Shown: positions 19,701-28,800 of the stretch, piece by piece
Layout: each line of letters starts with the position of its first letter
How positions within the stretch are numbered: the first letter of the stretch is position 1
From: Streptosporangium amethystogenes
GTDB taxonomy: Bacteria > Actinomycetota > Actinomycetes > Streptosporangiales > Streptosporangiaceae
Assembly: GCF_000721075.1 (NCBI RefSeq)
Contig: NZ_JOEQ01000032.1
Location: 1-64,000 of the forward strand
Direction of reading: 5' to 3'
DNA length: 64,000 bases
Notes under the pieces: generated by a model
Told to the model about the DNA's origin: nothing
Databases searched by the model: none
Seen by the model: only the letters and a program-made list of their open reading frames with translations
Program-made: the position numbers and the translations under genes

Positions 19701-22700
19701 ACGTCCATGGCTGCCTCCGCTTCCGGACCGACGCCTTCGACGAGGAGGCCGCCGACCGGTTCGTCCGACACTTCACCGCCCTGGTCGAGGCGGTGGCCGC
19801 CGAACCCGCCGCCGTGCTGGGCTCGGTGCCGCCGGCCACCGCGCAGGAGCTCGATCTGCTGCTCGGCGAGTGGAGCACCGGCGGGCCAGCGAGCGGCGCG
19901 GAGGTCCCGGTGTCCCGGCTCATCGAGGAGCAGGCCGCGCGCTCGCCGCATGCGACCGCCATCGCGGCGGGCGGCGAGTCGCTGTCCTACCAAGAGCTGG
20001 ACCAGCACGCGAACCGGCTCGCGCACCTGCTGCGGGCCAAGGGCCTCGGCTCCGGCGGGAGAGTGGGCATCTGCCTGGAGCGAGGCTCCGGCATGGTCGT
20101 CGCGATGCTCGCGGCCGGCCGGGCCGGCGCGACCTACGTGCCGATCGACCCGCTGACCCCGGCCGGCCGCGTGGCCGCGGTCTTCGCCGACGCGCGCGTG
20201 GACGTCGTGGTCAGCGAGGAGGCCCTGGCCGGGAAACTCCAGGACGTCGCCGTCCCGGCGGTCCTGCTCGACGCCGACCGGCCGGAGATCCTGAGCAGCC
20301 CGGTCACCGCGCTCGCGCCGCCCGAGCCGGGTGATGCGGCCTACGTCGTCTACACCTCCGGCACGAGCGGGACGCCGAAGGGAGTGGAGGTCCCGCACCG
20401 CGCGCTGTCGGCCTTCACCCGGCAGGCCGCCGAGCTGTACGGCATCGGCCCGGCCGACCGGGTCCTGCAGTTCGCCTCGATCGGCTTCGACGCCAGCGTC
20501 GAAGAGATCTATCCCACCCTCGCCCACGGCGCTCGCCTGGTTCTGCGCACGGACCGCATGCTGGCCGACCCGGGTGCCTTCCTAGCCGCCTGCGAGGCCC
20601 AGGGAGTGACCGTGCTCGACCTGCCCACGGCCTTCTGGCACGAGCTGGTCGACGCGCTGGGCGCGGACGGGACGCTGCCGGCCTCGGTGCGGCTGGTCAT
20701 CATCGGCGGCGAGAAAGCGCTGCCGGAGCGGGTGGCCGCCTGGCAGTCCAAGGTCGGGAACCGGGTCCGGCTGGTCAACACCTACGGGCCGACCGAGGCG
20801 ACCGTGGTCGCGATCGCGCATGAGCTCGACTCGCCCATCGACGCACCGGACAAGCCGGGCCGTGGCATGGCACGGACGGCTCGGGCAGTGCCCATCGGCC
20901 GGCCGCTGGGCGGGGTCCGGGCCTACGTGCTCGACGCCGTCGGCTCGCCGGTACCCGCCGGGCTCACCGGCGAGCTGTATCTCGGCGGCGCCGGCCTGGC
21001 CCACGGCTATCTCAACCGGCCGGGCCTGACTGCCGAGCGGTTCGTGGCCGACCCCTTCGGCCCTCCCGGCGGGCGGCTCTACCGCACTGGTGACCTGGTC
21101 CGCCACCTGCCGGACGGCACGCTGGCCTTCGTGGCCCGCGCCGACCGGCAGCTCAAGCTGAGCGGCTACCGAGTGGAACCCGGCGAGATCGAGGCGGCAC
21201 TGCGCGCGCTGGACGAGGTCGGCGACGCGGTCGTGACCCACGACGGGCAGTCCCTGCTCGCCTACGTGACGCCGCAGACGTGCGAGCCCGCCGAGCTGCG
21301 GACAAGGCTGCTCGCGACCCTGCCCGGCTACATGGTGCCGGCCCGTTACGTGCCGCTGGCCGTACTGCCGAGGACCCTGAACGGCAAGATCGACCTCCGC
21401 GCGCTGCCCGAGCCGCCCGAGCAGGTACGGCGGAGCGTCCCGAAGTCCTTCCAGATACCGGAGGAACGCGCGCTGGCGGGGATCTGGCGCGAGGTGCTCG
21501 ACGTGACGGAGGTCGGCCGGACCGACGACTTCTTCATGATCGGCGGCCACTCGTTGTCGGCGACCAAGATGCTGGCGCGGGTCAACGACGTGCTCGGCCG
21601 GGATCTGCCGCTCCGGGTGGTGTTCGAGACGCCGGTCCTGGCCGCGCTGGCGGAGCTGATCCGCCTGGCGCCGAAGGGGATCTCCCGGCGGGTGCCGCCG
21701 GCGCCGCGCGACCAGCCGCTGCCGCTCTCCTTCGTGCAGGAGCGGATCTGGTTCCTGCAGCAACTGGACCCGGAGGGCACCACCTACAACGTGCCGCGTG
21801 CGCTACGGCTGCGCGGCAAGCTCGACGTCGGCGCGATCGCCAGGACCCTTGACGACCTCGAGATCCGGCACGAGATCCTGCGCACGACCTTCCCCGAGGA
21901 CGACGGCGAGCCGTTCCAGGAGATCGGCGAGCCGCAGGGCATCCCGGTGACCGTCGTCGACGGCACCGAGGAGGGGCTCAAGGAGTTCATCCTCGCCGCC
22001 GGGCAGGAGCCCTTCGACCTGGCCAAGGGTCCGCTGCTGCGGGTCACGCTGGTCCGCCTGGCGCCGGAGGACCACGTCCTGGTCGTGGTGGAGCACCACA
22101 TGGTCCACGACGGATGGGCCCAGGGAGTCTTCCTCCGCGACTTCCTGGAGCTCTACGAGGCCCACGCCACCGGCCGGCCGCCACGACTGCCCGACCTGCC
22201 CGTGCAGTACGCCGACTTCGCCTTCTGGCAGCGGCGGACCTTCCAGGGTGAGCGGCTGGACTCGCTGGTCGACTACTGGCGCGAGCGGTTGCGCGGAGCG
22301 CCGCCGCTGCTGTCGGTGCCCGGCGACTGGCCCCGTCCGGCGGTGCTGGGCTCGCAGGGCGGCGAGGAGACCCTCTACATCGAGGCTCCGCTGGCGGCCA
22401 GGCTCCGGGAGTACGGCCGGGAACACGACGCCACCCTGTTCATGACGATGTTCGCCGCCTTCGCGGTGCTGCTGCGCAGGCGCAGCGGGCACGAGGACAT
22501 CGTGGTCGGCAGCGGCATCGCCAACCGGCAGCGGCCCGAGCTGGAGAACCTCCTCGGGATGATCATCAATACCGTGCTGATGCGCGTGGACCTCTCCGGC
22601 GGTCCAGCCTTCCCCGAGGTGGTGGATCGCGTGCGGGAGTCGTGCCTGGCCGCCTACGCGCACCAGGACATGCCCTTCGAGAAGCTGGTGGAGGTCCTGC

Positions 22701-23014
22701 GTCCGCCGCGCAGCCTCAGCCACACGCCGCTCTTCCAGACGATGTTCAACTTCCTCGACACCCCGATGCCCTCGCTGCTGGTCCAGGGGCTGGAGATCGA
22801 GGTGCTGAACGCGCACAACCGCTCATCCAAGTTCGACCTGAACGCGGTGGTCATCCCGCACGCAGCCGAGCGGCTCGGGGTGATGTCGGGGGAGACCGGG
22901 CCGGAGCGGATCGCGGTGCTGCTGGAGTACAACGCCGATCTCTTCACCGCCGACACGATCCGCGGCCTGCTCGCCGAGTACCTGCAGATCCTCACCGAAA
23001 GCGTCGAATCATGA
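16742..23014 (+). CDS. Lipopeptide-initiating NRPS: FAAL-ACP-C-A-PCP-C
   Basis: The start ATG 16742 follows a CGGAGG ribosome site. The product is 2090 residues. A fatty acyl-AMP ligase occupies about 1-550 (YTSGSTAEPKGVMLTHGN, LSWLPPYHDMGLIGGLMQ, CYGLAEATLIVSGG). The ACP Ser is 583 (LGLDSLAAQE). The first C domain (about 640-1050) has HHVVTDF at 761-767, with Phe instead of Gly after the Asp, and a shortened middle. The A domain (about 1075-1580) is complete, with YTSGTSGTPKG, TYGPTEA and NGKIDL. Its pocket reads D-A-E-D-I-G-T-V-V-K by manual alignment; two acidic residues suggest a basic amino acid such as Lys or an Arg derivative. A PCP (IGGHSLSATK) and a second C domain (HHMVHDG) end the protein. 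It should load a fatty acid, acylate residue 1 and pass the chain to a PCP on another protein. Confidence 0.94.
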   Translation: MRSDLPDFPTAADTTTLAELLSWRASRQPERVGFVFMGEHLGDERPVTYEQLDRRARAVAAELRRAGVGLADRVLLLYPPGKDFLTAFLGCMYAGAVAVPTFPPDPMRLERTLPRLLTIVADAQPAALLTIAALLPLADQLPLGELAWIATDTAPDTDDRTGSGADASTLALLQYTSGSTAEPKGVMLTHGNLLHNSGLIQELFGTDEEVRGLSWLPPYHDMGLIGGLMQPLFAGFPMWLMSPIDFLRRPASWLEAMSGLGLTLSGGPNFAYDLCVRKTTPEQREQFDLSQWSVAFNGAEPIRRATLERFAEAFRPAGFRPEAFFPCYGLAEATLIVSGGFGVPAGKGPVGCGRSGSEQEVLIVDPVTATPCPAGEEGEVWLRGPSVAGGYWNRTEESREVFQAVSAEGGGPYLRTGDLGRSADGELTITGRLKDLIIVRGRNHYPQDLEATAERADPVLRPGCGAAFTVNDEPAIVHEIVRGVEDVDVAAVARAIRTLVAEEHGLHLGLVVLIPAGQLPKTTSGKVRRRVCRDLLLAGELPEVGRSSIDLEGFLREQTAAVCGLPAEDLARELPLLALGLDSLAAQELAQRVQTELGVRLPLEDLLGGASLADLTSLSDFASPAAQEAQAAEGTAQVSEGQRELWLLHRLDPESTAYTTAAAFRLHGSLDEEALRRAYGRLQQRHQALRTVFADRDGEPVPVVRKNCQGFYSVAELGEAGLQTRLEHDANRPFDLAIGPLARLHLYRLADGTHALLFAAHHVVTDFWSTMILGRELEALYGEESGGPAAELPAPAEAGSFPRSEQAGRGDRPVLSGPGGTRRFRLGTSLAAGLADRAAAEGTTLNVFLLAAYQALLHRVTGQDDLTVGVPFAARTHARLTGLVGYFMNPVPIRSQARDSFRELLAETRSQVIGALERQDRRDGDRFRAMFVFNQPASADVATFPALLLGHAGLRRSFGGLRAESLPVGLRECAMDLELSLTVLDGDVHGCLRFRTDAFDEEAADRFVRHFTALVEAVAAEPAAVLGSVPPATAQELDLLLGEWSTGGPASGAEVPVSRLIEEQAARSPHATAIAAGGESLSYQELDQHANRLAHLLRAKGLGSGGRVGICLERGSGMVVAMLAAGRAGATYVPIDPLTPAGRVAAVFADARVDVVVSEEALAGKLQDVAVPAVLLDADRPEILSSPVTALAPPEPGDAAYVVYTSGTSGTPKGVEVPHRALSAFTRQAAELYGIGPADRVLQFASIGFDASVEEIYPTLAHGARLVLRTDRMLADPGAFLAACEAQGVTVLDLPTAFWHELVDALGADGTLPASVRLVIIGGEKALPERVAAWQSKVGNRVRLVNTYGPTEATVVAIAHELDSPIDAPDKPGRGMARTARAVPIGRPLGGVRAYVLDAVGSPVPAGLTGELYLGGAGLAHGYLNRPGLTAERFVADPFGPPGGRLYRTGDLVRHLPDGTLAFVARADRQLKLSGYRVEPGEIEAALRALDEVGDAVVTHDGQSLLAYVTPQTCEPAELRTRLLATLPGYMVPARYVPLAVLPRTLNGKIDLRALPEPPEQVRRSVPKSFQIPEERALAGIWREVLDVTEVGRTDDFFMIGGHSLSATKMLARVNDVLGRDLPLRVVFETPVLAALAELIRLAPKGISRRVPPAPRDQPLPLSFVQERIWFLQQLDPEGTTYNVPRALRLRGKLDVGAIARTLDDLEIRHEILRTTFPEDDGEPFQEIGEPQGIPVTVVDGTEEGLKEFILAAGQEPFDLAKGPLLRVTLVRLAPEDHVLVVVEHHMVHDGWAQGVFLRDFLELYEAHATGRPPRLPDLPVQYADFAFWQRRTFQGERLDSLVDYWRERLRGAPPLLSVPGDWPRPAVLGSQGGEETLYIEAPLAARLREYGREHDATLFMTMFAAFAVLLRRRSGHEDIVVGSGIANRQRPELENLLGMIINTVLMRVDLSGGPAFPEVVDRVRESCLAAYAHQDMPFEKLVEVLRPPRSLSHTPLFQTMFNFLDTPMPSLLVQGLEIEVLNAHNRSSKFDLNAVVIPHAAERLGVMSGETGPERIAVLLEYNADLFTADTIRGLLAEYLQILTESVES

Positions 23015-24450
23015 GCTCGCTGCCCGCGCTGTTCCTGGAGAACTGCGTCAAGTATCCGGAGCGGACGGCAGTCGTCGCCGGTTCCAGGACCCTGTCCTAC
23101 CAGGAGCTGGCCGAGGCGGCCGGAAGCCTGGCGGCCGAGCTCGGCCGCCGTGGCGTGAGCCGTGGCGAGCTCGTCGGCGTGCGCCTGGCCAGGTCGGCCG
23201 ACGCCGTGGTGGCCATCGTCGGCGTGCTGCTGTCCGGCGCGGCGTACGTGCCGCTCGATCCGCGCTATCCGGCCGACCGGCTGCGGCTGATGACCGAGGA
23301 GTGCCGGATCACGCACACCGTCGGCGAGAACGTGCCGGTCTGGGGCCATCCGGCGGCGAGCGTCCAGCCGGAGCTGGACGAGGACGACGCCGCCTACGTG
23401 ATCTACACCTCCGGCTCCACCGGACGGCCCAAGGGCTGCGTGGTGACCCACGGCAACGTCCTCAGCCTGCTCGACGCGGCGCTGCCGCTCTTCGACATGG
23501 GACCGGACGACCGGTGGGCCCTGTTCCACTCGATCAACTTCGACTTCTCGGTCTGGGAGATCTGGTCGGCGCTGGCCACCGGCGCCGCGGTGGTCGTCGT
23601 GGATGAGGATGCCTCCCTCGACCCCGGCGAGCTGCTCGACCTGCTGATCAGGGAACGAGTCACCATCCTGAACCAGGTCCCGTCGATCTTCCGGATGCTG
23701 ATCGAGGCCCACGAGGACGAGGGCTGCCCGCCGCTGCCGCTGCGCTACCTCATCTTCGGCGGCGACGCCGTCGACCTGGAGGCCACCTCGCGCTTCCTGG
23801 CGTCGCTGCCCGCCGCCGCCAGACCCGTCGCGATCAACATGTACGGCATCACCGAGACGACCGTGCACTCCACCTTCAAGGAGCTCGACCCGGACACGCT
23901 GCGCGGCTCCAATCCCTCGCCGATCGGCAGGCCCCTGTCCTCCCTGGGCATCACGCTGCGCGACCCGGACGGGGTGGAGGTGCCCGACGGCGAGGTGGGT
24001 GAGATCTGGGTGTCCGGGGCCGGCGTGGCCGCAGGCTACTTCCAGCGCGACGAGCTGACCGCCGAGCGGTTCGTGGTGGTGGACGGCACACGGCACTACC
24101 GCTCCGGCGACCTGGCCCGGCGGCTGCCGGACGGGGAGTTCCAGTACCTCTCCCGGGCCGACCGCCAGGTGAAGCTGCGCGGGATGCGCGTCGAGCTGCC
24201 GGAGATCGAGGTCGCCCTGCGGGCCTGCACCGGGGTGAAGGAGGCGGCGGTGCTGCTGGAGAGCGACGAGGCGGTGGGCGAGCTGCTGGTGGCCTACGTC
24301 GCGGCCGGGACGGGCTTCGACCCGGGACAGGCCCGGGCCGAGTGTGCCCGGGTCCTGCCGTCGCACATGGTGCCCACCAGGTTCGAGCGGCGCGACTCGC
24401 TGCCGCTCTCGCCTTCGGGGAAGGTGGACTACCGGGCCCTCAGTAGATGA
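23011..24450 (+). CDS. Stand-alone adenylation enzyme, predicted L-Thr
   Basis: The 479-residue protein is an A domain alone, with no carrier domain. Core motifs are complete: YTSGSTGRPKG (A3), FDFSVWEIW (A4), NMYGITETTV (A5), YRSGDLARRL (A7), RADRQVKLRGMRVEL (A8) and PSGKVDYRAL (A10 Lys). Manual alignment gives the pocket D-F-W-N-I-G-M-V-H-K, which is the classical threonine code. The start ATG overlaps the FAAL-NRPS stop (ATGA), so it is made with it. A free-standing Thr activator beside A-deficient modules and a SyrB2-like gene suggests in-trans charging of a PCP with Thr, possibly before tailoring. Its 3' end overlaps the convergent oxygenase gene by 11 bp. Confidence 0.92.
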   Translation: MSSLPALFLENCVKYPERTAVVAGSRTLSYQELAEAAGSLAAELGRRGVSRGELVGVRLARSADAVVAIVGVLLSGAAYVPLDPRYPADRLRLMTEECRITHTVGENVPVWGHPAASVQPELDEDDAAYVIYTSGSTGRPKGCVVTHGNVLSLLDAALPLFDMGPDDRWALFHSINFDFSVWEIWSALATGAAVVVVDEDASLDPGELLDLLIRERVTILNQVPSIFRMLIEAHEDEGCPPLPLRYLIFGGDAVDLEATSRFLASLPAAARPVAINMYGITETTVHSTFKELDPDTLRGSNPSPIGRPLSSLGITLRDPDGVEVPDGEVGEIWVSGAGVAAGYFQRDELTAERFVVVDGTRHYRSGDLARRLPDGEFQYLSRADRQVKLRGMRVELPEIEVALRACTGVKEAAVLLESDEAVGELLVAYVAAGTGFDPGQARAECARVLPSHMVPTRFERRDSLPLSPSGKVDYRALSR

Positions 24451-25468
24451 CGCGGTTGTCGGCCGCCGGCCGCCAGCCGCGCGAGCCGCGGAGGTTGCGG
24501 GTGATGTTGAGCCGCTTGAGCCAGCGGTCGGAACCGTCGTAACGGGCCTGGAACGACCTGCGGCCGTGCACCGCGCGGAAGTTGTCGACGAACACCAGAT
24601 CGCCGGGACGCAGGCGGACGTCCCGCATCTTCGCCTCGATCTGCGCGCACAGGGCCTCGAAGGCCCGCAGCGAACGCTCGGACCAGCCCTCGGTCTTCAT
24701 GTGATACGGATCGAGCGCCATGTAGGGGTCGACGTTGTCGCCGAACAGGATCGGCCGCTTGACCGGGTCGTCGTTCCACGACTGGATGAGCTCGAAGCTC
24801 CGGATCCGGAGCCGGTCCACGACCGGGTCGCCGGTGGACTGCCGCGCGTTCTGCGGCTGGTGCGAGTTGTCCGGCATCTGGGTGAACTCCGGCTCGAACA
24901 GGGCCGCGACGTCGAGCGAGGACCAGTCGAGGTCGGCCGCGTCGCAGATCATCGTCGCCACCGCGTCCGGGTTCTTCAGGCACATGAGCGCCACGTAGTC
25001 GCCGCGGCAGGGATGGAAGGCGTCCTCGGTGTGCCAGGAGAGGTGCTGCAGGCTGTTGGAGCCGATCTCGTAGTTCTCGTGGCCCTTGATCGGCAGCACG
25101 TCGTGCATGATCCGGCCGTCCTGCTGGGTCGCCCAGCCGAAGACGTCGCCCAGCACGGACGCGCAGAGCAGGAAGAATATCTCCTGGGTGAAGGCGGGCG
25201 AGCCGTACTGGCTATCGCGCCAGTGTTCGGGAGTGGGCCCGAGCAGCTCCTCCTCCATCGGCAGGCCGGAGACCACGCAGACGGCGGAGGGCTCGCTGAG
25301 GCGGTATTCCTCCAGGAACTCCACCAGGCCCACCGGGAAGGACCTGGCCAGCACGCGGGCCCGGCGGATCAGCGTGTCGTCCTCAATGGTGTCGTGGGTC
25401 TTGGCCAGCTCGGCGAGCAGCGGCGCCACCTGCGCCACGTCCTTGTCGCTCAGCGCGTATTCAGGCAC
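24440..25468 (-). CDS. VioC/OrfP-like 2OG-Fe(II) amino-acid beta-hydroxylase (probably arginine)
   Basis: The 342-residue protein is a clavaminate-synthase-like oxygenase. The iron ligands are visible as His146-x-Glu148 in SWHTEDAFHP and His301 in NFRAVHGRRSF. The HTEDAFHP block, with glutamate instead of aspartate in the facial triad, is typical of the VioC/OrfP/AsnO group, which hydroxylates C3 of free Arg, Asn or Lys. Arg is favoured because a VioD-like PLP enzyme, which turns 3-hydroxy-Arg into capreomycidine, lies at 54536-55651 in the same cluster. The start is GTG 25468, inside the end of the upstream SRPBCC gene. Confidence 0.85.
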   Translation of the reverse strand: MPEYALSDKDVAQVAPLLAELAKTHDTIEDDTLIRRARVLARSFPVGLVEFLEEYRLSEPSAVCVVSGLPMEEELLGPTPEHWRDSQYGSPAFTQEIFFLLCASVLGDVFGWATQQDGRIMHDVLPIKGHENYEIGSNSLQHLSWHTEDAFHPCRGDYVALMCLKNPDAVATMICDAADLDWSSLDVAALFEPEFTQMPDNSHQPQNARQSTGDPVVDRLRIRSFELIQSWNDDPVKRPILFGDNVDPYMALDPYHMKTEGWSERSLRAFEALCAQIEAKMRDVRLRPGDLVFVDNFRAVHGRRSFQARYDGSDRWLKRLNITRNLRGSRGWRPAADNRVIY

Positions 25469-25877
25469 GGCACAGTCCTTCCACGTAGTCCTTGGCCCCG
25501 TGGAGCTCTTTGCGCATCCATTCGAGCTGTTCGGCGTATTCCTCGGGGGAGTCGCCAGGCGACTTCACATTGGTCATGATCAACTCGCTGCCTAGGTGGT
25601 TGGGGGCGACCCGGTAGGGGATGAAGACCTCGGCGCCGTCGGAGAGGACCACTTTGTGGTCCAGCAGCAGCAGGTCCCGGTCGAAGCAAGTGGCGAGCAC
25701 GACCGGCCCCTGCGGGCCTGTGACGTCGAAGGTCTTCTCCGACGTCCTGGTCACCGCGAGGGCGAAGGGCGAGAACCTGGGCCACTCCTCGACGTCGGCC
25801 ATCGCCTGCCAGACGAACTCCGGCGGGGCCTCGATCGAGACGCTGTAGGTGTCGGACCGCTCAGTGCGGTGCTCCAT
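25461..25877 (-). CDS. SRPBCC-superfamily protein
   Basis: The 138-residue product has a SRPBCC/START-like profile: an opening strand DTYSVSIEAPPEFVWQAMAD, then VEEWPRFSPFALAVTR, and a long C-terminal helix (SPEEYAEQLEWMRKELHGAK). ATG 25877 is chosen over ATG 25883 because GGAGG lies six bases before it. The gene overlaps the end of the upstream NRPS gene and the start of the oxygenase gene. These proteins bind hydrophobic ligands or act as cyclases, aromatases or chaperones. Its role here is unknown. Confidence 0.75.
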   Translation of the reverse strand: MEHRTERSDTYSVSIEAPPEFVWQAMADVEEWPRFSPFALAVTRTSEKTFDVTGPQGPVVLATCFDRDLLLLDHKVVLSDGAEVFIPYRVAPNHLGSELIMTNVKSPGDSPEEYAEQLEWMRKELHGAKDYVEGLCRA

Positions 25878-28800
25878 GCACATCCTCCTCCAGTCTGGCG
25901 GCGAGCTGTCGTAGCGACGGGTTGGCGAACAGGTCGCGGACCGGCACCTCGACGCCGAAAGCGACGCGGAGGCGGGCGACGAGCTGCGTGGCGTGCAGCG
26001 AGCTGCCGCCCAGGCCGAACAGGTCGTCGCCGACGCCGACCTGTTCGGCCTCGAGCAACTCGGCCACCGTGGCTACCAGCCAGCGCTCGGTCTCGGTGGC
26101 TGGCGGCAGGTACGGCTCCGCCGCCTGGACGGGCGGCCCGGCCGGCTCGGCGGCCAGCGAGCCCCGCTCGGCGTCCAGAGCGAGTGCCGTGGTGAAGCCG
26201 CCGGCGTGCTCCGCGTGGGTCAGGACGAGGGTCGGAGCAGCTGCCTGGCCCGGAGCGGTGACCTGGCCGGAGCCGGTGGCCTCGCCGGAGGCCGGCTGCT
26301 CCTCCGCCGTGACCTGTACGGCCTGGCCGCCCACCTTCCAGACCGCCAGCAACGCGGTGATCAGGTCGGCACCAGGCGGCAGACACAGGCCGACGGTGTC
26401 GCCGGCGGCGACGTCGGCGCGGCGCAGCCGGTTGGCGATCCGGCCGGCCGCCGCGTCGAGCTGCCGGTGCGTCCAGCGCGTGCCGTCGCCGTCGACCAGA
26501 GCCGCTTCGCCATCACCGGGATGCCGCGCCAGCAGCTCGGTGTCCCGCAGGGCCCGCTCGCGTTCGGCGGCGGTCAGGATCTCCAGGTCGGCGGCACGGC
26601 GCTCCGGCGCGGCGACGCCTTCGGCCAGCGCGGTGAGGTAGTGGTCGATGAACCGGTCGATCCGGTCGGCGTCGAACAGGTCGGTGGCGTACTCGACCGC
26701 CACCGGGAGGCTGCCGTCCGGCACGTCCGCGACGTCCACGGAGATGTCGTAGAGGGCATAGCGCTCCGGCACCACGATGGGCTCGATGCTCACCTCGCCG
26801 AGCGAGAGGTCGGTGGCGCCGATGGCGCGGGGCAGCAGGGTGAGACCCACCTGGAAGAGCGGATTGCGACCGGCCGCCCGCTCCGGCCGCAATGCGTCCA
26901 CGACCAGGCTGAACGGCACGTCCTGATGCGCGGTGGCGTTCAGGATGGTCTCGTGGCAGCGGCGGGCCAGCTCGCCGAAGCTGGGCTCGCCGTCGAGGGA
27001 GGTCCGCAGCACCACAGTGTTGCCGAAGAAGCCGACCAGCGACTCGATGTCGGGCCGGGTCCGGCCGGAAAAGATGGAGCCGATCGGCAGGTCCCGCTGC
27101 CCGGTGTAGCGATGCAGCACGACCAGCAGCGCCGCCTGCAGTACGGCGAGCAGAGAGACCTGGTGTTCGCGCGCGCAGGCCCGCACGGCCTGGCTCAGCT
27201 CGGCGGGCAGCTGCTGGTCGAGCGTGTCACCGAGGCCGGTGGGCCGCTCCGGCCGCCTACGGTCGGCGGGGAAGTGGACGGTGGGCAGCCCGGCCAGGTT
27301 CTCCCGCCAGTAGCCGAGCCGGCGTTCCAGCTCCGCGCCGCGCAACCGGCGGCGCTGCCAGGCGGCGTAGTCGGCGGGCTGCACCGTCAGCGGCTCCAGG
27401 CCGGCCTCGCCTCCTGCGGCGTAGAGGGCCGACAGCTCGCCGCCGAGCACCGCGGCCGACCAGCCGTCCGCCACGATGTGGTGGAAGACCAGCACCAGCG
27501 CGTGATCGTCCGGGGCCAGCCGGGCCAGCGCGTACCGGAAGACCGGCCCACGCGCCAGGTCGAAGGGCCTGGTGCACTCCTCGGCGGCCCAGCTCTCGAC
27601 CTGGTCGGCGGGCAGGTCGATCGGCTCCAGTCGGACGGCGGCGGGCGGGTCGATCACCTGGATCGGCAGGCCGCCCTCGTTCACGAACCTGGTCCGCAGC
27701 GCTTCGTGCCGCGTCACGAGGCCGTGCAGGGCCCGCTCCAGCACCTCGACGTCCAGCCGGCCGCGGATCCGCAGCGGGAAGGGGATGTGGTAGGCGGTCG
27801 AGGCGGGGTCGTACTGGTTCATGAACCAGACCGCCTCCTGCTGGAAGGTGCAGGCCAGCGAGCCGTCGCGAGCGACCGGGACGGGACCGGCGTTCAGCGC
27901 CGACCGCTCGGCGAGCTTGCCCGCCAGGCGACGCTGCAGCTCGGCGATCTCCTGATCCAGCTCGTCGTCCAGCCCCACGCCTTGCTCCGCGTCCGCCTCC
28001 GGCGTGGTGTCCGGCGCCGGGCTGCCGCGGCCAGCGTCCAGGAGGGCCTGGGCCATCCGGCGGACGCTGGGATGGGAGGCGAGCAGGCCGACGCTCGCGC
28101 CGTCGATCCGGCTGACCACGCGCACCGCGGCGAAGGAGTCGCCGCCCAGGTCGAAGAAGCTCGCGGTCGGGTCGAGCTCCGGCAGGGCGAGGATCTCGCG
28201 GAAGACCTCCGAGATCTTCTCCTCCAGCAGCGCCGCCTCCGCGCTGAGCGGTTCGGCCGCCGTCACGGAGGCGGCTGGAGCGGCCTGCGCGACGGAGTCG
28301 GGACCGGCCGCGCTGATCACGGCCGCGAGGTGGTCGGCACTGGCCAGCGACTCGAAGACGGCGTGCAGGCGGGCCAGGACGTCGTCGATGAAGCCCTCGT
28401 CGAACCGCTCGCGATGGATCAGCACCTGCAGCTCGGAGACCGGCTGCGGCGCGACCGTCAGCGTCAGCGGGAAGCTGATCTTGTCGTAGAGAGCGTCCCG
28501 GTGGAAGGCGGGCTGTCCGGGCTGCCCAGAGCCTGCGGAGTTGACGGCCAGAGCGGCGTTCTCCAAAACCACCAGGCTCTCGAAGAGGGACCGGCCGGAG
28601 GCGCCGGCCCAGGTCTTGATGTCGGCCAGCGGTGTGTACTCATACCGGCGCGTCTGCGCGTAACGCTCCTGGATATCACGCAGCCAGGCGCCGACGTCGC
28701 CGTCGTCCGGCACGCTCACCCGCACCGGCAAGGTGTTGGCGAACAGGCCGACCATCCGCTCGACCTGCGGCAGCTCGGCCGGCCGGCCGGAGCTGGTGGA

